Below, in pieces: positions 33,905 through 44,321 of a stretch of 64,000 nucleotides of DNA. The stretch's first letter is position 1, and every line of letters starts with the position of its first letter. The notes beneath the pieces are model-generated. The model ran no database searches. It was not told the origin of the DNA and saw nothing but the letters and a program-made list of their open reading frames with translations. The stretch spans positions 279,001-343,000 of the forward strand of contig JAUTXW010000952.1 of the NCBI GenBank assembly GCA_030620095.1, written 5' to 3'. Position numbers and translations under genes: made by a program. The stretch is from Kuschelorhynchus macadamiae (Eukaryota > Arthropoda > Insecta > Coleoptera > Curculionidae).

Positions 33905-35555
33905 CACTCCCCTCGTAAAAGGGAAGTATTCTATTCTATTTCAGGGTTCCTAGGTATTGCAAAACATGTTTTCTCAATCCTGTCGGTCTGTCTGTCTGTC
34001 GGTCTGTTGACCCAATTGACTTCAAATTTTGATAAAAAATTAAGGGTCAAATGGCAATGACCTGGAACATTTTGGTAAAAATCCATTATGGCAAAACAAA
34101 ATGGCGGCCTAGTGAATTGTTAAAACAGTATTATTAAAAAACTCCTTACCCAATTAACTCAAATTTTCCACAAAAGTCAAGTATTATGTAGGAATCAACT
34201 GGTAACATTTTGGTACGAATAGAACAAAATGGCGGCTTAGTAAAATATTTAAAAATTCAGTATGCAAAAATAACTTAATGAACTGATTTCAAATTGTGTG
34301 GCATAAATAATCATTGTGGTAAATAGGTGAGCTAGTAAAACTGTGATACTAATTCAAGATGACGGCCAAATAAAATATTTAATAATCGTGGAAAAATCGC
34401 CCTCTTAAGTTTTCATATCTTCACGTTTTAGAGTATCTAGATGTCAAAAAATATGTTTTATCAAATCCGTCGGTCCGTCCATCGGTTTGTGTGTCTGTCA
34501 GTTCACGGTATAGCTTAAACGCGAATGACTTCAAATTTTAGGTAAAAACTAAGGATTATATTGGGATGACCTGGTAACATTTTGGTAAAAATCCAGTATG
34601 TCCAAACAAAATGGCGCTCTAGTGAAATGTAAAAAAAATATTATTAAAAAACTTCTTAAACAATTTGTCTCAAATTTTGCACAAAGATCAAATATTATGT
34701 AGGAGTCAAGTGGTAAAATTTTGGTATACGAATCCAAGATGGCTGAAAAAATAGCGGCTTAGTAAAATATTTAAAAATTCAGCCTAAATAACTACTTGCA
34801 TTGATTTCAAATTGTGGTATACAGATGAACTAGTAAAACTGTTGTACTAATTCAAGATGACGAAACAAAATGGCGGCTAAATATAATACTTGTAATTGTG
34901 AAAAAATCATCTTCTAAGGATTTATATATCTTCACGTTTTAGTGTCGCTAGACGTTAAAAAATATGTTTTATCAATTCCGTGGGTCCGTCTATCGGTTTG
35001 TCTGTCTGTCTGTCTGTCATTTCACGGCATAGCTTAAAAACTACTTATCAAAGTGACTTCAAATTGTGGTCAAAAATTAAGGGGCATATGGGGATGACCT
35101 GGTAATATTTTGGTAAAAATCCGATATACTGGAATAAGACAGCGGTCTAGTTAAAAAAATTATTACTGAAAAAACTAATTATTTAATTTACCTTAAATTT
35201 TGCACAAGAATCAAGTGTTATATAGGAATGAATTTGTAACATTTTGGTATGAGTATAAAATACCAAAACAAAATTGCTGCTTTTTAAAATATTTAAAAAT
35301 CAATTTGAAATCCCTGCTTATTATTATACGAATTCAAGATAGCGGAACAAAACGGCGGTCAAATTAGATTGTTAGAAAATTAACGTAAAAAAATCTTATT
35401 CATTCGACTTTATATTTTGCAGAAAAATTAAATGTGACATAGGAATAAACTCGTACGAGTTCAACATGACAACAAAATTTCGGGGTGAGTTAATATAAAA
35501 ACTACTTATTGAAATTATTTTAAATTATGTCCAAAAATCAGGTGTGACATATGTA
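33905..35555 (+). repeat. Higher-order GCC repeat array (array 5a)
   Basis: The longest and cleanest forward array. It starts at 33905 with CACTCCCCTC-GTAAA-AGGGAAGTA (imperfect cap hairpin). AACAAAATGGCGGC-type blocks follow about every 170 bp. The large unit is marked by ATCTTCACGTTTTAG at 34417 and 34928 (period ~511 bp) and by a GTCTGTCTGTCTGTC segment upstream of each GACTTCAAATT block. A transposon at 35556 interrupts it, and it resumes at 37882. Confidence 0.9.
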
Positions 35556-37881
35556 CAGGGTGGTCGAAATTGGTCTGTTTTAACAGAGAAAACCTATTTC
35601 CTGACTAGATAGAGCAAAACTGACTTAGGTGTCATGGGCTCGATTTCTGAGAAATGTTTAATGGCAAAAACCGCCTGCCGATATTTTCACTGCCAACTGA
35701 GATATAGGGCGTTTTTCAATTTTCGGCCATTTTGAAAATTGTCCATAACTTTTTTATTTTGCGGAATATTAACATTCTGCAAAGACATTCTAAAGGCACT
35801 TTTTTATGTGCAATCCAGTGGCATACTCAGATTTTTTCTATAGTTGTCCGTTTTATCATAAATAGGCAAAACTTTTTTTTTTCAAATGGAAATCATAGTT
35901 GGCTATAAATTATAAAAAATGCTCGCGTTTAGCCCTTTTCAGTGATATAAAGTTGTAGGTACTTATTTTCAAAAATAACGAAAATATTAGGTGTTTTTGG
36001 TTTACATCGAAGTAGGCTTTGATTTGTGATGACAATATCTCAATTATGTATTGTTAAGATTTATAGTTTGTTAGCAACTTAAACACAACTTTAAATAACA
36101 CTAGCTAACGTTATTTTAATTATTTATTATTAATTTTTTTTATTTTTTTTTGTTTACATAGCAAAGTTGAACAAAATTAACAAACTAAACTACTATTTAC
36201 AGCTACAAGTGAAAATAAAAAATAATTATGAAAATCTAGGTATTTAGTTAGATAGGTTTCTGATAAATATATTTAGAGAAGTTGTTCAAATTGAGCCCCT
36301 CCCTGTTGAATACAAACTAAGCATCTTTTGCGTACCGAGTTGCAACTATTTATTAGTTCTACTGGGCTAATAGATGCAAAAGCTTGCCTAGTGGCCTCTT
36401 GCAATTCTTCTTTTGTGTGAAAGGTTCTTCCTTTAAATATCAAGTCCTTCAATCTTCCCCACAAAAAAAATCTAAGGGAGTTAAGTCACAGGACCTAGCA
36501 GGCCAAGGTATGGGGCCCCACGTACCAATCCAATTTTCTCGAAATTCGAAGTTTAAAAGATCAGTTGTGATCCTTGCATTGTGCGGGGGACAACCATCTT
36601 GTTGATAGTAGATATTTCTGGCATCAGCTAAAGGTATGTCTTCCAACAAAGGGACAATATATGTGCGCAAAATATTTACATAATCATCTGCAGTTAAATT
36701 TCCATCGTAAAAATAAGGTCCCACAAATCTTCCTCGGAATATCCCCACCCATATATTGAATCCACACCGACCTTGCCGGTCTTGTTGCACAACTACGTGT
36801 GGATTTTCAGTGGACCAGTGATATGAATTATATCTATTAAATATACCAGAAGTATCTACTCTGGATTCATCACTCCAAATAATATTTAATGGAAAATTCT
36901 CATTCTCCATGAATTTTTGCTCATACCACTGACAAAATCTCAATCTTCTAGCGGCGTCCCCTTCACGGAGTTGATGAACTCTTCTTGTTCTGTACGGTTT
37001 GAATTTATGTTTTTTGAGTATTTTTAAAACGGTGGTCTTTGGAACATTCGTTATATTAGCCAATGTTCGAGAGGAGGTGCCAGGATGATCTAATACCTCA
37101 CCAATTATATTTAGCTGCTGGATTTCCTTTTCTTCCTTTAGTTCATAATGTCTTGTTCTTAACTTTTTAAAACTTCCGTAATTTACTAAATTACTTTTTA
37201 ATGTTTGATAAATTCGGTTATCCGGTTGACGTCGCTCGGGAAATGTATTAAAATATAATTCACTAGCTGCTTCAGGAACTTTTCATAATTCTCAAACATA
37301 TTTTGTCAGCAACTTAACACAACTTTATAAAGATAACACCAAAACGCAATAATTACACCAGGCTACAGTAATCTGACAGCAATATATTAAAAATATTGAA
37401 CGCGCGTCATTATTCCAAGGCCTACTTCGATGTAAACCAAAAACACCTAATATTTTCGTTATTTTTGAAAATAAGTACCTACAACTGTATATCACTGAAA
37501 AGGGCTAAACGCGAGCATTTTTTATAATTTATAGCCAACTATGATTTCCATTTGAAAAAAAAAAGTTTTGCCTATTTATGATAAAACGGACAACTATAGA
37601 AAAAATCTGAGTACGCCACTGGATTGCACATAAAAAAGTGCCTTTAGAATGTCTTTGCAGAATGTTAATATTCCGCAAAATAAAAAAGTTATGGACAATT
37701 TTCAAAATGGCCGAAAATTGAAAAACGCCCTATATCTCAGTTGGCAGTGAAAATATCGGCAGGCGGTTTTTGCCATTAAACATTTCTCAGAAATCGAGCC
37801 CATGACACCTAAGTCAGTTTTGCTCTATCTAGTCAGGAAATAGGTTTTCTCTGTTAAAACAGACCAATTTCGACCACCCGG
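35556..37881 (-). mobile_element. Mariner-like element with ~460-bp inverted repeats, clean TA insertion
   Basis: The left end CAGGGTGGTCGAAATTGG and the right end CCAATTTCGACCACCC are inverted. The inverted repeat continues almost perfectly for ~460 bp (left to about 36017, right from about 37420). TA flanks both sides (35554-35555, 37882-37883). The host repeat reads continuously across the insertion (TGTGACATATGTA then CAAACTGGTAAAATATTGGT). A similar uninterrupted stretch is at ~31980-32010. The near-identity of the arms points to a fairly recent insertion. Its transposase has only two visible single-base lesions. Confidence 0.95.
36273..37299 (-). pseudogene. Mariner-like transposase with two frameshifts
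   Basis: Minus strand: ATG at 37299 (MFENYEK), a 1-nt break near 37281, then an N-terminal helix-turn-helix region (FPERRQPDNRIYQTLKSNL) and a second one (HPGTSSRTLANITNVPKTTV). The catalytic core has IIWSDESRVD (first Asp), YYQQDGCPPHNAR (second) and WPARSCDLTPLDFF (third, DDD/E type). One T is missing in the T-run near 36467, which shifts the frame. The C-terminus then continues as WGRLKDLIFKGRTFHTKEEL and ends at 36273. Apart from these lesions the protein is almost complete (~340 residues). Family role: DDE transposition. Confidence 0.9.
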
Positions 37882-38060
37882 TACAAACTGGTAAAATATT
37901 GGTAGGAATCCAACATGATCTAACAAAATGGCGACGAATAAAAATGTTTTAAAAAACACTCTATATGTGTTACTAAATGACTATGTACTGAACTAAATTG
38001 GGTCACACTTCACTATTCCTAATAAAAGGAAAGATTCATAACGAGGGAAGTTCCGGGTAA
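37882..38060 (+). repeat. Higher-order GCC repeat array (array 5b, after insertion)
   Basis: Continuation of array 5a beyond the transposon (CTAACAAAATGGCGACG). It ends with AAATTGGGTCACACTTCACT and AACGAGGGAAGTTCC, i.e. the same terminal block as array 4 plus half of the cap sequence. Confidence 0.85.
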
Positions 38061-38189
38061 GGGAAATTTACCGATTTTATTTTAATAACTGTTTCAAAAA
38101 ATAAAATGTTCCCACGAAATTGGGTAACCGGTTTTTTTTGTGAGAAATCATAATTTTTTGTTAGATTTTATGTAGCACATAGAGGGCGC

Positions 38190-38930
38190 TACGTACAACT
38201 TTTCTTAGCAAAAAAAGGTATACTTGCTCAACAACACATTTTTAATAATAAAAACACACTTGTCGTTTTTCACAGAATTTTTAATGTCATAATAATAATT
38301 TCATTCGATATAAAATGAGATTTTAGTTTACATTTATTTAAAAAAATGGTTCCATTTACTGACGAAGAATATGAAGATATGCATTTAAATCTACGTTCAG
38401 TGTAACGCTCTAGCGGCACAACGTAGATATGCTGAAAAGTTTCTTGATAGAGCGGATCCCACTCATAGAATCTTTACGGAGGTTACGGGAAACCGGATCG
38501 GTGTTTCCAAAGAAAAAATTAAACTGGTAGGCAGTCCGTTGGAGTGGAGGATTTCGAAGAAGCTATTCTGATCTAGAAGAATTAAGTGTTCGAAGATTGT
38601 CAGCGATGAATCCAGGAGTTGTCAAATCCTCTCTTAATAATAATATTCACAAAGAGAACTTATACAGATTTCATTTTAGAAAGGTGCATGGTATGTTGGA
38701 GGGTGATTTCCCTGCTCGTGTACCTTTTTCCGAGTGGTTGAGGAATAAGAAAACTTACCAGATGAAGTGCTTTTAAATATTCGGCAAGCCATGTGGTTTA
38801 TGCACGATGGGTGTCCGGCTCATTTTAGTAGAAATGTCGTTAGGATATACGCTACTATATTTATTTCAATTTGCCCTAACTCTTACACCTTTTCTAAGCA
38901 AAAAAGTATACTTGCATAACAACGCCACGA
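38190..38930 (+). mobile_element. Internally deleted mariner-like element
   Basis: Contains an N-terminal transposase fragment fused to the second catalytic block. It is bracketed by related direct blocks ACAACTTTTCTTAGCAAAAA (38198) and ACACCTTTTCTAAGCAAAAA (38884), each followed by GTATACTTGC.. and CAACAAC. True terminal inverted repeats were not identified, so the bounds are approximate. Confidence 0.6.
38346..38860 (+). pseudogene. Mariner-like transposase N-terminus plus second-Asp block
   Basis: The ATG at 38346 starts MVPFTDEEYEDMHL, the usual opening of this insect transposase family. Then come AAQRRYAEKFLDRADPTHRI and RRLSAMNPGVVKSSLNNNI (helix-turn-helix regions), YRFHFRKVHGMLEGDFPARV and, after a large deletion, AMWFMHDGCPAHFSRNVV (second Asp). 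The first catalytic Asp region and the C-terminus are gone, and frames shift several times. Confidence 0.8.
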
Positions 38931-39429
38931 TGCAAATCGCAACTTTATTTCAATCCTTCGGGTGAACTTTGGAGTTACACAAACTATTTTCGCCCCTCAT
39001 TACCCTCTTGAAAAAAAAAGTGAAATGTGTGAAAATTGTAAGCGTAAAAACGGTGTAAAAAATACAGAATCAAACAGGCATTGAGCCACAGAATGAGATA
39101 CCATACCTATAATGGGATTTCTTTAGTGTAAAATATGAATTTCTTTTTATAGAAATTTCCAAATTATTTGATACAACTCTCAGAGCCTCACAACTAGATG
39201 AAATTTTGTGACAAAAATTGATTAACGTTTAAATTTTTATTAAAAATAACCTCATTTTCCAAGGATATATCATCTACATCACACTTAAAACTTAACACGT
39301 TAGTCTTACGGATGTTAAAACAAAAAAAATACGTCACACCAGGGCTTTAATCTAGTCATGTCTCTATCAATCCCCACTTTAAGTTTATTAATAATAAATT
39401 TAAATCCCTATCTTGGAAATATAAAGGAA
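38931..39429. other. Spacer, nothing recognised
   Basis: AT-rich sequence with no supported gene. It may include the end of the preceding dead transposon. Confidence 0.3.
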
Positions 39430-40130
39430 TAATAATAATAATATCATAAGAAACAAAGCAAATGCTAGAAGAACTAACAGAAGTTTTAAAAAGGGTGGAT
39501 CTGGTTATAAATATGGAGAAAATGCAATTAATGACGAATTTGGTTACTTCCAAATGCAATGTCTGGACATATATTAGAAATTGGTAAAAACAATCGGACC
39601 TTCGAGGTTGAGTGAAGAATTGGCTTGGATGGGTACCTTTGGAAGGGTACGGCATGTTTTTAAAAAGAATCTCCCATTATCATTGAATTCAAAAGTATAT
39701 GAGCAGTGTGTCGCCCTAGTGATTACTTATAGGTCTGTAAGTAAATTGAGGGTATGTCAAAGGAATATGGAAAGAGTCATAGTTCAGCGTCACTCGGCGG
39801 GACCGTAGAACAAATAAAGAAATCAAGGAAAGCACGAAGGCTATCGATATAGGGGAGAAAATTGCCAGAATAAAATGGAAATGGGTGGGACATATAGCAT
39901 ATAGGCTCACTGATGGCAGATGGGCTAAAAATATCTTGGAATGGTGACCGATTTTGGAAAAAAGAAATAGAAGAAAATCTCTACCCGCTGGATTGATGAC
40001 GTGAAGAGAATTGCAGAAAACTAGATGCTACCGATCCGGGATAAAAAAAAGCGGAAGACTTTGATGAAGGCTGTGGAAATGATGATGATGCTAAGTTGGC
40101 ATGCACCACAATTGGACGCGGTGTTGTTGA
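39430..40130 (+). mobile_element. LINE 3' fragment (RT thumb and C-terminal region)
   Basis: Translating + in several frames gives MLEELTEVLKRVDLVINMEK, GWMGTFGRVRHVFKKNLPLS-like text (39581-39808), KVYEQCVALVITY, KIARIKWKWVGHIA, LTDGRWAKNILEW and a decayed RWIDDVKRIAEN region. This order is the C-terminal part of a common insect non-LTR retrotransposon (the KWKWAGHIAR..W.DD..R family). Frames are heavily broken. Confidence 0.78.
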
Positions 40131-41399
40131 TAGCGCGATTTAGGTCTACTTGCTTGATTTTGTGAAAGTTACGGTGTTAATAAAAAGTTATTTGAATATA
40201 TTTTGAAAGTAACTACACTTTCAGAACAATAAACAATATATTATAAATAATAATAAATAGGTTAATGAGAAAAAAATTAACAACATTTCAAAAACAGTAT
40301 TTTCTAACAGTCCTGTAGGCGATTATTTCGAATAACGATTCATTTATCTTTTTCTAACAGTGATAATCAAAGCTGGAATGATTGCAAGATTATTTCACAA
40401 AAGAAAACTGTAAACAATAAATTATTAAATGGTTCACAAACGTTTTGCAGCATCTATGCCAAGCGATGAGTATCTTGAAATCTTGAACTTTGCTCACTTT
40501 TTAAAAAGAAAATTAACTTTTTTTCTGGTAGAGATAATTTAATACCATTGTTATTAGATAAGTTTTTAAAATATCTTGTAATTACTTATATAAAACTGAT
40601 ATAAATCAATCAATATTTGTTTACAATGACCATTTAGAAATAATTATTAATTCCGCTTTTTTATTTGCTGCTAATAAGTGTACGAATTGCAATATGTGAG
40701 TAAAATTGTATACAGCATGAATAAAAAAAATAGTGATGAGCAGCGAAAATTTTCCATCTTTGGAAAAATTTCCATTTCGGAAAATTTCCGGGGAGAAATA
40801 TGTCGGTTTGGGAAGTATTCTTTTTAAAATTTGTCAAAGAAAATTTCCGGGAATATTCTCCAAAATTCCCACAGGCGTTATGCATGTTTTAAATTTGGCG
40901 CTGGTTTTGTGCTACATAGTTTCATTTCACATTTAACAGTTACCTTAAGTTTTTAGCCTCTAACCTTCAAGTTTCACGGAACATATTCCCTAAAACTGTC
41001 ATAATAACGACTTTTCGCATTGAAAGAAAGTGAAAATATTCAAATTTGTTTGTTTTATTTAATAGAAAAAATAGTTTATCCATTGACTTTCGTTTCTTTA
41101 TTCGTTAATTTATTTAATTTATTCTAATTAATTATAATTAAAAATTATTAAGAAGTAGAAAAATAGGCATAACTCATAATATTTTAAATGGAGCACCCTG
41201 CATATTATTATTGCATTAAATGGACCTCTTAGCGATTGTAAATATATCATGGTTGATACCTTTATCTTTAAGGACAACCGAAAAAAACTGAAGTAAACAT
41301 CTGAGAGAAAACACAAACGCGGAATCAGTAGAAATGATTGCTTTTTATGTCTTCGTCAGTTTTCTCGGCTGTTTGAAGATAAAAGTAACAACCATGATT
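40131..41399. other. Spacer with GGAAAATTTCC motifs
   Basis: AT-rich sequence. At 40745-40870 short inverted and direct copies of GGAAAATTTCC cluster (GAAAATTTTCCATC, CGGAAAATTTCCGGGG, GAAAATTTCCGGGAA). No gene is recognised. Confidence 0.4.
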
Positions 41400-42190
41400 T
41401 ACTTATATTTATTATTAACAGGGTGTCCTATTTAAAAGAAGTACAGGTTATGTACATTTTCTACTTATTAAAAAATTCAAAATATTTTTGGCACTCTTAA
41501 AAGATAATACAAGAAAAATCCTAAAACTAAGGTTTTATTATATTTCATTAAATATCCTACCAACTCTTTAAGAGATGTACAAAGGGATTTGAATTTTTCC
41601 ATGAACAGCATACATCGAGTATTAAAAGAAAACATAATATCCCCATATCAGTTTCTTCCAGTTAAATTGTTAAGTGAAATTGATTACCAGACCAGATTGG
41701 ATTTTTGTATGCAAATGATGGACCTGCATTTTGAGACAGGGATTTTAAATAAACCTTTTAAGAAATTAAATTATAGAAAACTCAATGATCCTCCGGAACA
41801 TATTCGTGTGGACTTCGTATTTCAACAAGATAATGCTCCATACCACTATGAAGAAGATATAAGAGCATTTTCAAACGAGCAATTTAATTTAAGTATATAT
41901 AGTAAAGCTGAGATTCCATGGCCGCCGCGAAGTCCCGATTTAACACCCTCAGATTATTTTCTATGGGGCACAATTATTCTGCAAATGAATTAAAACAAAA
42001 AATTCGTGAAGAAATTATTAGTCTTAATAAGAGTGACGCGCCGTCCGAAACCCTGTGGCAAACATTCAAGTGCGATATACACTGTGTATAGCAGAAAACG
42101 AAGAATATGTGGAAAATCGATTATATAGTCATTCCTTTTAATTTTTTTTTCTATTTCCATGTAATCTGTTGTTTTATGCTGTTTATATTG
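41400..42190 (+). mobile_element. Mariner-like element remnant
   Basis: Starts near CAGGGTGTCCTATTTAAAAG (41420) and encloses a transposase fragment on +. The right terminus was not located. A related CACCCTG block occurs just outside at 41195. Confidence 0.6.
41550..42130 (+). pseudogene. Mariner-like transposase, internal deletion
   Basis: The open frame 41589-41993 reads SIHRVLKENIISPYQFLPVK, then LDFCMQMMDLHFET, then jumps to HIRVDFVFQQDNAPYHY (second Asp) and IPWPPRSPDLTPSDYFLWG (third motif). The segment carrying the first catalytic Asp has been deleted in frame. A frameshift after YFLWGTI moves the C-terminus (ELKQKIREEIISL) to another frame. Confidence 0.82.
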
Positions 42191-42399
42191 ATAGATATGT
42201 TACTCAAGCAGTTTGTTTCTAATATTAATTTTTAATCTTGGCTTTAAATTTAAAATTTAGCAATAAATAAATATAGAATAAAGTTAAGACTATAGTTACG
42301 CAAATAGAAATATTATCCATTCCGTGGCCTCCTATAGTTTTTTCTGAGTATGTAGCATCACAATATCCGAGAAGTAATTGAGATTCTGTTAAATTGCGA

Positions 42400-42425
42400 T
42401 ATATATATATATATATATATATATA
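42400..42425. repeat. Short (TA)n tract
   Basis: About 26 bp of TA repeats. Confidence 0.9.
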
Positions 42426-42648
42426 AGTTCTTGGCCGGAAAAGATATATGTACAATAGCAAAAATTAATAATTTCTGCAGGTGTACAGATGTGTCGCTCA
42501 CGACTGATCCGGATCTTTATACTGACCCACGGGAGCCGGGTCTTAAAAACATTGCGAGCCAGATCATCAAATAGAGACAAAGCAAAATAAAGAGTTCAGG
42601 TGCGTTTGTTTATGGTTCAGTCAGTTCTTCGGTTCGTTCAATGCATCA

Positions 42649-42872
42649 TCATTGTTTGTAGGTCTCGAGTCGGGATCTGAACCGCGGAGCCGACGACCGA
42701 TATAACGCGGTTTTCCAACCGGTCTGATTGATAAGAAGATCAGGATGATGAGGTGGATCGGTCATTAGCTTGTTGAATGCTGATGCCATGAAATATGAAT
42801 TTCTGTATAGCCAGAATCTCGTGTAAAAATTTAATTTGGGGTTGATTAGCTTGTTGACTTCGTAAATCATTC
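42649..42872 (-). CDS. Possible orphan terminal exon, unknown protein
   Basis: On minus, a good acceptor (TGTTTTTTAG) directly precedes an open frame of about 74 codons: MIYEVNKLINPKLNFYTRFW, LYRNSYFMASAFNKLMTDPP, HHPDLLINQTGWKTALYRSS, APRFRSRLETYKQ, stop at 42649. Base composition is clearly more GC-rich than the surroundings, a coding-like sign. I do not recognise the family. Upstream exons were not found on the minus strand. It could be the last exon of a host gene, a processed fragment, or part of an unclassified TE. Confidence 0.3.
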
Positions 42873-43489
42873 TAAAAACATTATATTACACTAGTCTTTT
42901 AAAACTTAGATTTTAGTTGTGTGGATTAGATAATAGATTTAAATCTTTACTTTTTTTGTGCGAGGTGCAGTTCAGATGTCCTTATAATTAGTGATGATAA
43001 TAGGATGATAGTTAATAAAAAGCAATATAAAAATCTATATTTCATAATAAAAAAAAACAGTCAAAACATAGTTCATGTATGAAAAATTGATTTTCTGAGC
43101 AACAAATTAATAAACTAGTAAATAAACAAAAATGGAAACATAAAAAACTTCAACATCAAAATCACTATAGCAAGACTCTTAAGCCTTGTTAGTTGAAAGT
43201 ATAATATCTTTAAAAAGTATTATTTCACTTAAAACGCATCCCTGTAAATCGCCTACAAGTTTTTAAACAAAAAACTAGATTGGTGAGGTCGCCACTGACT
43301 TTACTCGTCGCGAAAAATTAAAAAAAATATTCCGACAGTACTATCTATAAAACCGATGTTGCATGCTTACAGTTTTCAGATGGATGAAGCTACATCTACA
43401 TACCTACCCAATATGACCCGCCTATTTTAATGAATTTAAAGAGACCCAATATCTTCAAAAAGATCCATATTTCCCATCACTATGCAGAT

Positions 43490-44321
43490 GCAAGGCGGCC
43501 TACAAAAAGAATTGCTTCCGGCTATGTCACAGGGTACACCACCCTTCCGGCGATCATGATTTCTGGGCCTCTACCGTCATCAGTCAGGCTTGTACCTAGG
43601 GAAATCTGAAATAACAGATTCTTCGATATGACAATATCGAAACCGAAACGTCTATCATACTGAAACAGTACTATATGCTAGGTGTAAGATTTAACGCCAC
43701 CTATTGGGGCTCCGGTGGTTTCCGGCTGCAGACCCATAGGTAATTTGGCAAAGTATGCACTAGCACCATCTGCGGAGAGTAGATACTAAAAATCTATAAA
43801 AATGAGCTTTCACACATCTTTATCAAAAGTTCTAGGCCGGAAAAGATATAAGTATATAGAATAACAAAAATTAATAACTTCTGCAGGTGCAAAACGGCCT
43901 ACAAAAAGAATTGCTTTCTACTATGTCACAGGGTTACAATAGGTGGCGCTAAGTGTCAGAAATCATGATCTCAGCAGGGTACCCTGTGACATAGTCGAAA
44001 GCAATTTATCGATTTTTAGTATCTACTCTCCGCATGATGGTGCTAGAGCATACTTTGCCAAATTATCTATGGGTCTGCAGCCGGACACCACCGGAGCCCC
44101 AATAGGTGGCGCTAAATGTTACCCTTAGCATGTAGTACTGTTTCAGTATGATAGACGTTTCGTTTTCGATTTTGTCATATCGAGGAATCTCTTATTTCAG
44201 ATCTTCCTGGGTACAAGCCTGCTTGATGATGATGATGAGGGTAGAGACCCAGAAATCATGATCGCAGGAGGGTACTGTGTGACATAGTCGAAAGCAATTT
44301 TTTTTGTAGGCTGTTTTGCAC
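43490..44321. repeat. Complex foldback element with internal arm copies
   Basis: The left arm (43490-43800) carries GCGGCCTACAAAAAGAATTG, TATGTCACAGGGTAC, GATCATGATTTCTGGG, CGCCACCTATTGGGGCTCC and GCGGAGAGTAGATACTAAAA. The right arm (44003-44321) carries their inverses. The centre contains another copy of the arm start (AGGCCGGAAAAGATATAAGT at 43833; TTCTGCAGGTGCAAAACGGC) and an inverted CATAGTCGAAAGCAATTT. A further copy of the GGCCGGAAAAGATATA..TTCTGCAGGTG block lies at 42431-42484. No coding sequence. Confidence 0.85.

Noticed and set aside
40733..40936. Open frames on both strands over GGAAAATTTCC motifs
   Set aside because: Palindromic motif repetition explains the overlapping frames; no family resemblance.
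42225..42580. Minus frames near 42.2-42.6 kb, one with a membrane-like segment (MDNISICVTIVLTLFYIYLL)
   Set aside because: Interrupted by a TA tract and TE arm sequence; no continuation resembling a known membrane protein.
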